A stretch of 64,000 bases of DNA from Gordonibacter pamelaeae (GCF_042665095.1 NZ_JBHTBV010000004.1); one strand, 5' to 3'. Counted from the stretch's first letter, positions 50,649 to 59,022 are shown. The notes: generated from the sequence alone by a model not told the origin. A program made the numbers and translations.

Positions 50649-52019
50649 ATGTCGTCGGCCGCCCATGACGCCGAGGGCCTCGTGGCCCTTGCACCTCCGC
50701 GCCTCGACCATCCGGTCCGGTTGTCCGACTACCTGGGTGCAGCCGGCGCGACCGTGATGATCCAGCGGGCGCTCAACTGCGTGGATTCCCGGTTGGTGGA
50801 TCACGGCCTGCGGGTGGGCGCGATCATGGACGCCATGCTCGAGGCGGCGGGGTGGGAGCCGGCAAGGCGCCGCGACGCGTGCCTCATGGCGCTCATGCAC
50901 GACATCGGCGCCTATTGCACCGAGGAGATCGATCGGCTCGTGGAGTTCGAGTCATGCGACGTGTGGGAGCATTCGTTCTACGGCTACCTTTTCTTCAAGG
51001 AGCTCTCGCCGTTGGCCGGCTATGCCGAGGTCGTGCTCTACCACCATATGCCCTATCGCCTGTTCACCGACCAAGATCCGGCGGTGCGTTTCCTCGCGCA
51101 GGTGCTGCAGGTGGCCGACCGCGTGGACATGCTGTTGCTGGAGCGTCCCCGGGCAAGCACCGAGGAGGTGGCGCATGCGCTGGGGAGCGCTCCTGCGGGC
51201 CAGTTCTCGTTCGAGGCGACGGCCCTGTTCCAGGAAGCGGAGCGGCGCGCAGGCCTGCTCGGGCAGCTGCGCGGCGGTTTCGATGCGGGGGATGCGCTGC
51301 GCAAGGTGTCGGCTGCGGCCGATCCTGATGCCGCTGCGGCCTTCCTCGACATGCTCGTGCATGTCATCGACTTTCGCAGCCGCCACACCGTCACCCATAC
51401 GGTGACCACGGCCTGGACGGCCTACGAGATAGCCCGCCGCCTGATAGCCGACGAAGCCGAGAGGGGCCGTGTGTACTGCGCCGCGCTGCTGCATGACGTG
51501 GGCAAGATCGGCATCCCGCTCGGCATTTTGGAGAAGCCGGGACGCCTCGATGCCCGCGAGATGGCCGTCATGCGCACGCATGTGACCTTGACCGAGTCGA
51601 TCCTGGCCGGTTGCGTGCCCAATGACATCGCCGCTGCGGCGGCCCGACATCACGAGAAGCTCGACGGCTCGGGCTAGCCGCGCGGCCTCGCGGCTGTCGA
51701 GCTGAAGATGGCGGACCGCATCATCGCAGTGGCCGACATCGTGAGCGCGCTGGTGGGCACCCGCAGCTACAAGGAGGCGTTCCCGAAAGAGCGGGTGCTG
51801 GAGGTGCTGGCCGACCAGCGCGACCGCGGGTTGATCGACGGTTCGTGCGTGGCGGTGATGGTGCGCGATTACGACGAGGTCATGGCCGTGGTGCAGCGCG
51901 CATGCCTTCCCGTCGCGGCGTTGCACGAGCGCGTGCAGCAGGAATACCGCTGGCTTTTGGACCAGCTGGCGCGCCATGAGGCGGAGCCTTTGACGGAGCC
52001 GGCCGCGCCGGTCGGCTGA
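50649..52019 (+). pseudogene. HD-GYP c-di-GMP phosphodiesterase gene interrupted by TAG within the GYP motif
   Basis: The frame from ATG 50649 runs to TAG 51675-51677 and resumes in the same register to TGA 52019 (455 sense codons besides the TAG). The front half carries an HD domain (LMALMHDIGAYC). The second half is an HD-GYP domain: LLHDVGKIGIPLGILEKPGRL, then HHEKLDGSG, the TAG exactly where Tyr of GYP should be, then PRGLAAVELKMADRIIAVADIVSALVGTRSYKEAF. So the codon for Tyr (TAC or TAT) has become TAG. The truncated product of 342 residues loses metal-ligand and substrate residues downstream, so it should be inactive. Intact HD-GYP enzymes hydrolyse c-di-GMP to GMP. There is no strong ribosome site at the start. 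Confidence 0.85.
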
Positions 52020-52084
52020 ACGGCGGGTACCGTGCGCCGCTCCAGGCCGATAATGACGGCCAGATGAAGGGGAGGAACAGGATC

Positions 52085-52642
52085 ATGAAACGTTTGCTCA
52101 TGGTGGTGGACTACCAGAACGACTTTGTGGACGGGGCCTTGGGTTTTCCCGGTGCCGAGAAGCTGGAGAAGCCCATCGCCGACAAGATCGCCGCGTACCG
52201 CGAGGCGGGCGACGAGGTGGCGTTCACCTTCGACACGCACCGGCGCGACTACCTTGACACGCAGGAGGGGAAGAACCTCCCCGTAGCGCATTGCGTGGAG
52301 GGCACGCCCGGCCACGACCTGTACGGCCAGGTGGCGGACTGCCTGCGCGACTCCGACACCGTGTTCTGCAAGCCGGCGTTCGGCTCGGCCGCGTTCTTCG
52401 AGCGCTGCCGCCAGTCGCAGCGTGCTGCCGACGCGGTGGGCAAGCTGCCGTTCGCGAGCATAGAGATCGTGGGCCTGGTGTCCAACATCTGCATCATCTC
52501 GAACGCCGTGCTGGCGAAGACCGCCTGCCCCGAGGTGCCCGTCATCGTGGACGCCGCCTGCACGGCCTCGTTCGACCCCGACCTTCACGAGAAGGCCCTC
52601 GACGTCATGGAAGGCCTCCAGATACAGGTGATCAACCGCTAG
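52085..52642 (+). CDS. Isochorismatase-like cysteine hydrolase
   Basis: The protein has 185 residues from ATG 52085, with GGGAGG upstream; ATG 52064 is a less likely start. It is of the isochorismatase-like fold with the catalytic Asp near the N-terminus (MVVDYQNDFVDG), Lys in VFCKPAFGS, and the Cys in VGLVSNICIIS. Relatives hydrolyse nicotinamide, N-carbamoyl compounds or isochorismate; the FVDGALGFPGAEKL text resembles pyrazinamidase/nicotinamidase-type enzymes. The precise substrate is not certain. Nicotinamide release would sit well with the sirtuin and NUDIX genes 3-4 kb downstream, but that is speculation. Confidence 0.85.
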   Translation: MKRLLMVVDYQNDFVDGALGFPGAEKLEKPIADKIAAYREAGDEVAFTFDTHRRDYLDTQEGKNLPVAHCVEGTPGHDLYGQVADCLRDSDTVFCKPAFGSAAFFERCRQSQRAADAVGKLPFASIEIVGLVSNICIISNAVLAKTACPEVPVIVDAACTASFDPDLHEKALDVMEGLQIQVINR

Positions 52643-52742
52643 CAGCGCACCGTGGCGCGCCCTTGCGCCTGTGGCGTTGCGCGCGTATATTCTGCCTAGA
52701 CGGGGGGATAGCGTGCCGGTGGACGACGTGCGAGGGGGAGCC

Positions 52743-54896
52743 ATGGAGACGAAGTACACGACCTGCGTGTTCTGCGACGGGGGCTGTCGGGTCAAGGCCG
52801 AGGTCGACGGGGATCGGCTGCGCGTGCTGCCGGCTGATCCGGCATTCCCGGCCATCTGCCCGAAGGCGGGCATGGTGGATGCGTACCGCCTGCATCCCGA
52901 CCGCGTGACCGTGCCGCTGAAGAACGTGGGCGAACGCGGCGAGCCGCAGTGGCAGGAGATGTCCTGGGACCAGGCGCTCGACGAGATAGCCGCGCGGCTG
53001 CGGGCGGTGGCGGACGCTTACGGCCCGGAGGCCGTGGCGTTCGCCGAGATGCCGCTCAACATGGGCTTCGGCGGCATCACCCGCCGCCTGATGAACTGCC
53101 TGGGCACTCCCAACTACACGGCGCCGGTGGCGCTGTGCATGGGCAACACCGCCCAGGTGCACCGGGCGGTGTACGGCTGGTTCGCCGGGGCGGACTGGGA
53201 GCGGACCGACTGCATCGTCTACTTCGGGCAGGACCGCGACCGCGAGCGCTGGCCCGGCGAGTACCTGGCTCTGAACGCAGCGCTCGAGCGCGGGGCGGTG
53301 CTCATCGAGGTCGACCCCCGCGAGACGGCCACGGCGAAGCGCGCGCACTACCACCTGCGCATCCGCTACGGCACCGATGCGGCGCTCGCGCTCGGGTGGA
53401 TCAACGTCGTCATCGGGGAGGGGCTCTACGACCGCGCCTTCGTGGAGGGTTCGTGCACGGGCTTCGACGAGCTGGCCGCTCGGGCGGCGGAGTACCCTCC
53501 CGAGCGCGTGGCCGCCCTCTGCGGCATCGACGCCGAGCTCGTGCGCGAGACGGCGCGCGTGTACGCGCGGGCGCAGGCGGCCATCATCCCCTGGGGCGTG
53601 GTGGGCGACATGCAGCGCAACTCCACGTCGCTATTGCAGGCGCAGTGCATCCTGCGCGCCCTCTGCGGCTTCGTGAACAAGAGCGAGTCGGTGTGCGGGC
53701 CGGCGCTCGGAGGCGTGGGCAACGCCGAGCTGGCCGCGTTCGAGCTGCTGCCATCCGAGAAGCGCGCCCTCCAGCTGGGGCGCGGCGCCCATCCGCTGCT
53801 CACGTTCGCGGCCTCGGACCTCTACCGTCAGGCCAACGAGCGCGAAGGCGTGCCCTACGAGCCCGACCTGCTGGCCGAGTCGTGCGCCTGCGATCCGGCA
53901 TCGCTGTTCGCCGCCATGCGCGGCGAGGGCCCCTACCCCGTGAAGGCCTTCTTCTCCGTGGCGAACAACACGGTGATGAGCTATGCGAACCAGCAGGGCA
54001 TCGTCGACGCGCTCATGAACCAGGACCTCGTGGTGGCCTTCGAGCATTGGCTCACGCCCACGGCGCAGCTGGCCGACTACGTGCTGCCGGACGATATGTG
54101 GGCCGAGCGCGACGTGTTGGGGTCGCCGTTCGACGTGGGGCCGGCCTTCTCGACGGGGCAGGCGTTCCGCAGGCCGGCGGGCCAGTGCAAGAGCTGGTAC
54201 TACGTGGTGAAGGGCCTGGCCGACCGCCTGGGCTTTGCGGAACGGTTCCCTTGGGCGAACGAGCACGAGCTGTACGATTGGCGGCTGGCGCCGCTCGGCC
54301 TCACGTGGGAGGACGCGTGCGCGCGGGCGCCGGAGCCCCTCCTACGCGAGCTGGCTGCGCCGGGACGGTTCGTCACGCCTTCGGGCAAGGTGGAGCTGGC
54401 CAGCTCCGTGCTGGCCGAGCTGGGCTTCGACCCGCTGCCCTCCTACGAGGAGCCGTCCGATCCCGGCTGCGAGGCCGCGCCGGAGGGAGCGTACCCTTAC
54501 GTGGCGTTCGCGGGCTTCCGCGAGCGGAAGTCGTACAACACGAACCTGCACCAGATGCCCGAGCTGCGCGCGCAGGAGCCGGAGCCGCGGTTCTTCGTCA
54601 ACCCGGCCGATGCGGCGGCCGAGGGCATAGGCGAGGGCGCCTGGTGCGTGGTGGAGACGGCGTACGGGCAGGTGGAGCTGTTGTCCCACCTGGATGAGGC
54701 GCAGCCTGAGGGCACGCTGCGCGTGCCGCACGGCTGGTGGAAGCCCGAAACGGCCCCGGGCGTCGCGGCCGGCTTGAGCGGCGCCTGCCTCCACAACGAC
54801 GGCATGCTGTTCCCCGATGCGGATTGGAACCTCGATCCCGCCCAGGGCGTTCCGAACCTGCGCGGCGGCATCCATGCCCGCGTGAGGGCGAAGTAG
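52743..54896 (+). CDS. Molybdopterin-dependent oxidoreductase (DMSO reductase family), cytoplasmic
   Basis: The protein has 717 residues from ATG 52743 (METKYTTCVFCDGGCRVKAE), preceded by GAGGGGGAG. The N-terminal [4Fe-4S] motif is CxxCxxxC followed by CPKAG. The body is of the bis-MGD family: PVALCMGNTAQV, YFGQDRDRERWPGEY, EVDPRETATAKRAHYHLRIRYGTDAALALG, and the C-terminal MGD domain (VNPADAAAEGIGEGAWCVVET, then LRVPHGWW). No signal peptide is present and no iron-sulfur or membrane partner genes follow, which is unlike the Tat-exported respiratory enzymes of this lineage. Length and lack of Tat signal recall acetylene hydratase and soluble hydroxylase/dehydroxylase relatives. The substrate is unknown. 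Confidence 0.87.
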   Translation: METKYTTCVFCDGGCRVKAEVDGDRLRVLPADPAFPAICPKAGMVDAYRLHPDRVTVPLKNVGERGEPQWQEMSWDQALDEIAARLRAVADAYGPEAVAFAEMPLNMGFGGITRRLMNCLGTPNYTAPVALCMGNTAQVHRAVYGWFAGADWERTDCIVYFGQDRDRERWPGEYLALNAALERGAVLIEVDPRETATAKRAHYHLRIRYGTDAALALGWINVVIGEGLYDRAFVEGSCTGFDELAARAAEYPPERVAALCGIDAELVRETARVYARAQAAIIPWGVVGDMQRNSTSLLQAQCILRALCGFVNKSESVCGPALGGVGNAELAAFELLPSEKRALQLGRGAHPLLTFAASDLYRQANEREGVPYEPDLLAESCACDPASLFAAMRGEGPYPVKAFFSVANNTVMSYANQQGIVDALMNQDLVVAFEHWLTPTAQLADYVLPDDMWAERDVLGSPFDVGPAFSTGQAFRRPAGQCKSWYYVVKGLADRLGFAERFPWANEHELYDWRLAPLGLTWEDACARAPEPLLRELAAPGRFVTPSGKVELASSVLAELGFDPLPSYEEPSDPGCEAAPEGAYPYVAFAGFRERKSYNTNLHQMPELRAQEPEPRFFVNPADAAAEGIGEGAWCVVETAYGQVELLSHLDEAQPEGTLRVPHGWWKPETAPGVAAGLSGACLHNDGMLFPDADWNLDPAQGVPNLRGGIHARVRAK

Positions 54897-54942
54897 CGGG
54901 CGGGCGTCGCTCGCTACTTCGCCCCAGCTGCTCGCGCGCCCC

Positions 54943-55650
54943 CTAGCGGCGGCGTGCGAACGCCTCGAGCACGAGCTGCGCGCGGGTGCCGATGGGCGTG
55001 TCGTTCTCGGCGAGGAAGCGCGGGACGTCGGCGATGGGCAGCAGGAACGGCTCGATGAGCTCGGCCGGCTCGGGTTGCGCGTCGGCCACGCGTTCCACCT
55101 GCGCGAACACCACCTGCACCGTCTCGTCGGTGAGGCCGGTGGACGAGAAGCCCGCCTGCGGCAGGGGGTCGAGCGCCGCGGCGCCCAAGTCGGCGCGCAG
55201 CGCGTAGCCCGTCTCCTCGCGCAGCTCGCGGTCCACGGCTGCCGCCAGGTCCTCGCCCGGGTCCACGAGCCCGGCGGGGAACGCGATGCACCAGCTGTTC
55301 AACGGATAGCGGAACTCGCGGATGAGCAGCAGCCGGCCGTCGGGCGTCTGCGGCACGATGCACACGGCGTCGGATGCCGCGCTCTCGCCGCGCGCGTGCG
55401 CCTCCAGCTCGGCGCGGTACGCCTCCGGCCCCTTGCGCGAGGCGCTCTCGTACTCATAGGTCGAGCCGTCGGGCATCGTGTACGTCAGCACGTACTTCTT
55501 TATCCAGTCGTCGGATACTTGGCGCAGGCCGGCGAACGTGGGCGTGGGCGAAGCGGCGCTGGCGGTGGGGGCATTTGTGGCGCTGGCGGCTGCGCTGGTG
55601 GTGCCGTCGATAGTGGGGGCGGCTGGGGAGTCGCTGGTGGTCTCGGGCAT
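54943..55650 (-). CDS. NUDIX hydrolase (ADP-ribose pyrophosphatase-like)
   Basis: The protein has 235 residues. The NUDIX box is complete: GLVDPGEDLAAAVDRELREE followed by TGY (GX5EX7REXXEEXGU), around residue 130-150, with upstream VCIVPQTPDGRLLLIREFRYPLN and downstream PFLLPIADVPRF. This is the sequence type of ADP-ribose or nucleoside-diphosphate-sugar hydrolases. The first 40 residues are a low-complexity Ala/Thr/Ser/Pro tail. The gene lies next to a sirtuin gene, whose product (O-acyl-ADP-ribose) could be a substrate; the parS site is between them. Confidence 0.88.
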   Translation of the reverse strand: MPETTSDSPAAPTIDGTTSAAASATNAPTASAASPTPTFAGLRQVSDDWIKKYVLTYTMPDGSTYEYESASRKGPEAYRAELEAHARGESAASDAVCIVPQTPDGRLLLIREFRYPLNSWCIAFPAGLVDPGEDLAAAVDRELREETGYALRADLGAAALDPLPQAGFSSTGLTDETVQVVFAQVERVADAQPEPAELIEPFLLPIADVPRFLAENDTPIGTRAQLVLEAFARRR

Positions 55651-55713
55651 GGGGTTGCTCCTTCTCGGTAGCTTGACGTGCCGTCCCTCCGCGTTTCCGG
55701 GAGCAGGCGCCGA

Positions 55714-55729
55714 TGTTTCACGTGAAACA
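55714..55729. other. parS: parS centromere site
   Basis: TGTTTCACGTGAAACA, an exact copy of the parS consensus and identical to the one at 17596-17611. It lies in the 135-base gap between the NUDIX and sirtuin genes. The flanks differ from the first site, so the two are not copies of a longer repeat. Confidence 0.92.
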
Positions 55730-55785
55730 TTCGTTCGTGCTGTCGCGTTGCTCGCGGTGCGCGGGACGACGGGTCGCGGTTGCGG

Positions 55786-56535
55786 CTAGAAGTCGAACAC
55801 GTCGCCCACGTTCGCGGCCAGGCAGAGGTCGGCCTGGCGGTCGCGCGGGGTGGGAGTGCGGTTCACGATGACCAGGTGGTCGCCCTGGAAGAAGTCGATG
55901 AGGCCCGCGGCTGGGTACACGGCGAGCGACGTGCCCGCCACCACCAGGAGGTCGGCACGGGCGATGGCGTCGACGGATGCCTGGAGCGTGTGCTCGTCGA
56001 GCGCTTCCTCGTACAGCACGACATCGGGTTTCACGATGCCGCCGCACGCGGGGCAGCGCGGAACGCCGTCGGCGGCCTCGTCGCGCAGGCGCAGCAGCTC
56101 GTCCACCGGGTACGCCGCGCCGCAATCCATGCAGAAGTTCCGCAGCACGCTGCCGTGCAGCTCCAGCACGCGCTCGCTGCCGGCCTTCTGGTGCAGGCCG
56201 TCGATGTTCTGCGTGACCACGGCGGACAAGGTGCCCGCCTGCTCCAGCTCCGCCAGCTTCCGGTGCGCGCGGTTCGGCTGGGCGTCCAGCGCGAGCATGC
56301 GGTCGCTGTAGAAGGCGAAGAACTCCGCCGGATGCGCGTCGAAGAAGCTGCGCGAGATCATCTGCTCGGGCGGATGGGGGTACTTCTGCGCGTACAGCCC
56401 GTCAGGGCTGCGGAAGTCGGGGATGCCGCTCTCGGTGGACACGCCCGCCCCGCCGAAGAACACCATGCGCCCCGGCTTCGTCTCGTCCACCCAGTTCCGG
56501 AACGCCTCGATCCCGCGCCGCGCCTCGTCGTCCAT
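55786..56535 (-). CDS. cobB: NAD-dependent protein deacylase (Sir2 family)
   Basis: The protein has 249 residues with the Sir2 marks: FFGGAGVSTESGIPDFRSPDGLYAQ (NAD pocket), TQNIDGLH, the catalytic His in ELHGSVL, the four zinc cysteines CMDC and CPAC, and GTSLAVYPAAGL for the NAD ring. It removes acyl groups from lysine using NAD and releases O-acyl-ADP-ribose and nicotinamide. The protein is of the short class III/U bacterial type. It may be the reader of acetyl-CoA synthetase-like targets. Its neighbour, a NUDIX hydrolase, is a natural follow-up enzyme. Confidence 0.95.
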   Translation of the reverse strand: MDDEARRGIEAFRNWVDETKPGRMVFFGGAGVSTESGIPDFRSPDGLYAQKYPHPPEQMISRSFFDAHPAEFFAFYSDRMLALDAQPNRAHRKLAELEQAGTLSAVVTQNIDGLHQKAGSERVLELHGSVLRNFCMDCGAAYPVDELLRLRDEAADGVPRCPACGGIVKPDVVLYEEALDEHTLQASVDAIARADLLVVAGTSLAVYPAAGLIDFFQGDHLVIVNRTPTPRDRQADLCLAANVGDVFDF

Positions 56536-56582
56536 GGTCCCTCCTCGATAGTGCTGCGAATGGCTTGCGTCCCATCATAGCA

Positions 56583-56608
56583 GGAAGGCGACCTCGCGGT
56601 CGCCTTCC
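56583..56608 (-). terminator. Hairpin downstream of hsp20
   Basis: GGAAGGCGACC (56583-56593) pairs exactly with GGTCGCCTTCC (56598-56608) around a 4-base loop. It lies 45 bases after the hsp20 stop and before the sirtuin start, so it probably ends hsp20 transcription. Confidence 0.6.
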
Positions 56609-56652
56609 CTTGGTGCGCCGAGCATGCGCACTGGCTGTTGTGCCTCGTAAGG

Positions 56653-57117
56653 CTAGCCCTCGATGGCGATGGTCTTCTTCTCCTCGAGCTTCGGCTGCTC
56701 CTGCTTCTTCGGCACGGCGATCTTCAGCACGCCGTCCTCGAACTTCGCCTTGATGTCATCTTCCTCCACGTCGTCGCCCACGTAGAACGTGCGGCTGCAC
56801 TTGCCGCTGAAGCGCTCCTTGCGCACGTAGGTGCCCTGCTCGTCCTTGTCCTCGGACTCGCCCTGCGTCTGCGCGTTGATAGTGAGGTAGCCGTCCTTCA
56901 GCTCGGCCTGCACGTCGTCCTTCTTGAAGCCCGGCAGGTCGATGGTCAGCTCGTAGCCGCCGTCCGTCTCCTTGATGTCGGTGCGCATGAGCGTGGGCGA
57001 CATCTTCTGCATCGCCTGCATCGGGGCCGAGGCCGCGTTGAAGAACGCGTCGAACGGGTCGGTCATCAGCTCGCTAAGCAGGTTGCGGTTCCTCCGCATG
57101 GGTACCATCATGGCCAT
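56653..57117 (-). CDS. hsp20: Hsp20-family small heat-shock protein
   Basis: The protein has 154 residues from ATG 57117, chosen because AGGAGAG lies 8 bases upstream. The N-terminal region is variable (MAMMVPMRRNRNLLSELMTDPFDAFFNA). The alpha-crystallin domain (about 47-140) runs from RTDIKETDGGYELTIDLPGFKKDDVQAEL through KERFSGKCSRTFYVG to ADIKAKFEDGVLKIAVPKK-like text, and the C-terminus has the basic tail. Small heat-shock proteins bind unfolded proteins and keep them for DnaK-type refolding. A CIRCE element and a good promoter upstream show that it is under HrcA control. Confidence 0.94.
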   Translation of the reverse strand: MAMMVPMRRNRNLLSELMTDPFDAFFNAASAPMQAMQKMSPTLMRTDIKETDGGYELTIDLPGFKKDDVQAELKDGYLTINAQTQGESEDKDEQGTYVRKERFSGKCSRTFYVGDDVEEDDIKAKFEDGVLKIAVPKKQEQPKLEEKKTIAIEG

Positions 57118-57245
57118 ACTAATCACTCTCCTACGTGTCGTGCGAGGCTTGGGCTCTCTCCGACGGCGCGTCCGGCTTGTTGGCCGGCCTGGGTCGATTG
57201 AGAAAACCTAAGCCTCTTTCTGTGCGGTTTTCTCTGTACATGACT

Positions 57246-57274
57246 GTTATAAAACGTTGTATTAGCACTGTCAA
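57246..57274 (-). promoter_or_regulatory. hsp20 promoter
   Basis: On the minus strand TTGACA (plus-strand 57269-57274) and TATAAC (57246-57251) are 17 bases apart. The -35 overlaps the CIRCE element, so HrcA binding would block polymerase. Confidence 0.7.
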
Positions 57275-57288
57275 GCAACGAGTGCTAA
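57262..57288. promoter_or_regulatory. CIRCE element (HrcA operator)
   Basis: TTAGCACTG (57262-57270), 9-base spacer, GAGTGCTAA (57280-57288). It differs from the classical TTAGCACTC-N9-GAGTGCTAA in a single base and lies over the -35 box of hsp20, about 145 bases ahead of the start. Confidence 0.92.
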
Positions 57289-57626
57289 AAGTTACGGTTT
57301 CGTCAACTTCCGAGGGCGAAAGCGAAGGCGCCCGCAACCCTCGTCCCAGAATAGCCCCCGTCGCGCCGACCTTCCCGCCCGCCCGTCCGGAACCCCCAAA
57401 GCGAAACCCCTTCGCCACAACCCTGTCATGCGGAAGCTCCCTTGGGATGATAGAGAAGGATAGGAGACGGGGTTGCCGGTCTTGTTTCAGCAAGAACTGG
57501 TTCCTTGGACGGTTCGGGCTTCAGCGGGCATCCGACTGCCGAAGATGAATGTGGAATGCAGGTATGGATGTGCTCAAGATATCGATATAAGTGGCATGCG
57601 CTTTGGTTTTTTGCTATCATGCAAGA
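57289..57626. other. Gap upstream of the hsp20 promoter
   Basis: No gene with credible coding structure was found in these 338 bases. At its right end, an extended -10 (TG C TATCAT, hexamer 57615-57620) on the plus strand begins the small RNA described next. The GC-rich part at about 57300-57420 shows no strong stem. Confidence 0.5.
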
Positions 57627-57690
57627 CGAGCCGCAGGGAGCTGTTGACTCCCCACGGCTCTCGAATCGCTTCGGCGGTTTGGTTTCTTTT
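57627..57690 (+). ncRNA. Candidate antitoxin small RNA convergent with the type I toxin
   Basis: An extended -10 (57615-57620) predicts a start near 57627. The predicted RNA of about 65 bases has a stem GAGCCG..GGGAG / CTCCC..CGGCTC (57628-57660; two-base internal loops, 7-base loop). It ends in a terminator: AATCGC (57664-57669), UUCG loop, GCGGTT (57674-57679), then a T-rich tail to 57690. The 3' end meets the stop codon of the small toxin gene on the other strand (57689-57691), so the transcripts would overlap tail to tail. Confidence 0.45.
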
Positions 57691-57799
57691 ACTGCTCCTT
57701 GCCCTTACGGACGGGGAGCCTTTCTATTATAGCCGCAGCTAGGTGCACTGCGCTGGCGATCAGCTCAAGGATTGCCGTAAGCAAAACCAAATCGGTCAT
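57689..57799 (-). CDS. 36-residue hydrophobic peptide, candidate type I toxin
   Basis: ATG 57799 follows a perfect AAGGAGGTG with 6-base spacing. The peptide MTDLVLLTAILELIASAVHL continues with AAAIIERLPVRKGKEQ: an acidic short start, one membrane helix of about 22 residues and a basic, charged tail. This is the form of the Fst/Ldr-type and holin-like toxins that insert in the inner membrane. The leader has a small stem (57824-57838, CCCCT and AGGGG). I found no clear promoter on this strand. The convergent small RNA at 57627-57690 would be its antitoxin. It is too short for standard gene calling. Confidence 0.5.
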   Translation of the reverse strand: MTDLVLLTAILELIASAVHLAAAIIERLPVRKGKEQ

Positions 57800-58326
57800 G
57801 GTTGCCACCTCCTTCCCGTTTCGCCCCTGCAAGAGGGGATAAGGTTGGAGAGGGATGTGGCACCGCGCCGCCTCTGCGCTCCGTTCCCCCATCCTACTGC
57901 CGCAACCTTGCCGGGCGACCGCAATATCGCCGTCGGGGAGTCGCCCCGATCTTGCCCGGATCTTGCGAATCCGCCGCGCGGGCCTTGCCGGTATCTTGCC
58001 TATCCGCCATGTACACCTTGCCGTTTTCTTGCACGCCTCTGGCGCGGTTGCCGCTTGGTGCGTCGACGCCCTTGCGGCCGTAGGCGAAACGAGGCCCCGC
58101 TGCCGTTGCGGCGAGTGGTTTCGGCCGTGTACCCCCTCATCGGCAACGGGCGGCTGCTTCTTCGGAGGGCGGATTCCCCTATGTGCCTCTCCCTTTCCAA
58201 TTAAACCTTTCACCAGCCAAAACGTAAAAATGCCCCCACGGGGGTAATGGTCGGTTGTCCCGCTGGCCTGCATGATGTGGCCGAAGGGTTTCACCGATCG
58301 AACCAAAAAAGGAGAAGGAGGAGGAC
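57800..58326. other. Gap between the small toxin gene and the cytochrome operon
   Basis: 527 bases without a credible gene. The part near the toxin holds its leader stem; the right end holds the quasi-palindrome CCCCCACGGGGG (58233-58244), which may be an operator for the cytochrome operon. The ribosome site of the cytochrome gene (AAGGAGAAGGAGGAGG) is at the right border. Confidence 0.5.
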
Positions 58327-59022
58327 ATGGTCGACAAGGAAAGCGCCAACGGCGCGAGCGGGGCTCCGAATGCCCCGGCTGCTCCCGGTGCCGACAGCGC
58401 CCCGGGCGCCTCGGGAGCCCCTGGCACCCCGGCTGCCGGTACCTCGCAGGAAGCCGATCCCGCCGCCCCTGCGCCGAAGCGCGTGCGGCGTGGGGCCATC
58501 GTGGCCGCCGTCATCGTGGCGGTGGTGCTGGTGGCCGGCATCGGGGCATGGGTGTGGCACGAGCAGCCGAGTTTCTGCAACGCCATCTGCCACAGCCCGA
58601 TGGACAAGTACGTGGAGACGTACGGCGCGGGCGACCCGGGCATGTTGGTCACGCAGCACGCGGCGGCCGGCGACACGTGCCTGAGCTGCCATGAGGCCGA
58701 ATTCGCCACGCAGGTGTCCGAGGCAATGGCATGGGTGTCGGACAGCTATCCGATGGACGAGGCCACGGGCATGCTGGCCACGGGCAAGGAGTTCGCCACC
58801 GAGGAGTTCTGCGCGCGCAGCGGCTGCCACAGCATGGACGAGGTGGTTGCCGGCACCTGGGGCTTCGAGGGCAACGACGAGAAGTACAACCCGCATTCCA
58901 GCCACCAGGACTATGCGCTTGAGTGCGGCGACTGCCACAAGGTGCACGAGAAGAGCACGCTCGTGTGCAACGAATGCCATGCGTTGACCGCGCCCGAGGG
59001 ATGGGAGGCCCCTAATGAGTAA
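58327..59022 (+). CDS. Membrane-anchored pentaheme cytochrome c (NapC/NrfH-like)
   Basis: The protein has 231 residues. After an Ala/Pro-rich N-terminal stretch (1-55) there is one membrane helix (about 57-80: GAIVAAVIVAVVLVAGIGAWV). The periplasmic part carries five heme-attachment motifs: CNAICH (CX3CH), CLSCH, CARSGCH (CX4CH), CGDCH and CNECH. FCNAICHSPMDKYV is the mark of the small NapC/NrfH-like electron carriers that take electrons from menaquinol. It overlaps the flavoprotein gene by 8 bases, so it is surely the electron donor of that enzyme. The motif set resembles cytochrome components of Eggerthella reductase operons (including the cgr type), but I cannot identify it as that particular gene. 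Confidence 0.92.
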   Translation: MVDKESANGASGAPNAPAAPGADSAPGASGAPGTPAAGTSQEADPAAPAPKRVRRGAIVAAVIVAVVLVAGIGAWVWHEQPSFCNAICHSPMDKYVETYGAGDPGMLVTQHAAAGDTCLSCHEAEFATQVSEAMAWVSDSYPMDEATGMLATGKEFATEEFCARSGCHSMDEVVAGTWGFEGNDEKYNPHSSHQDYALECGDCHKVHEKSTLVCNECHALTAPEGWEAPNE

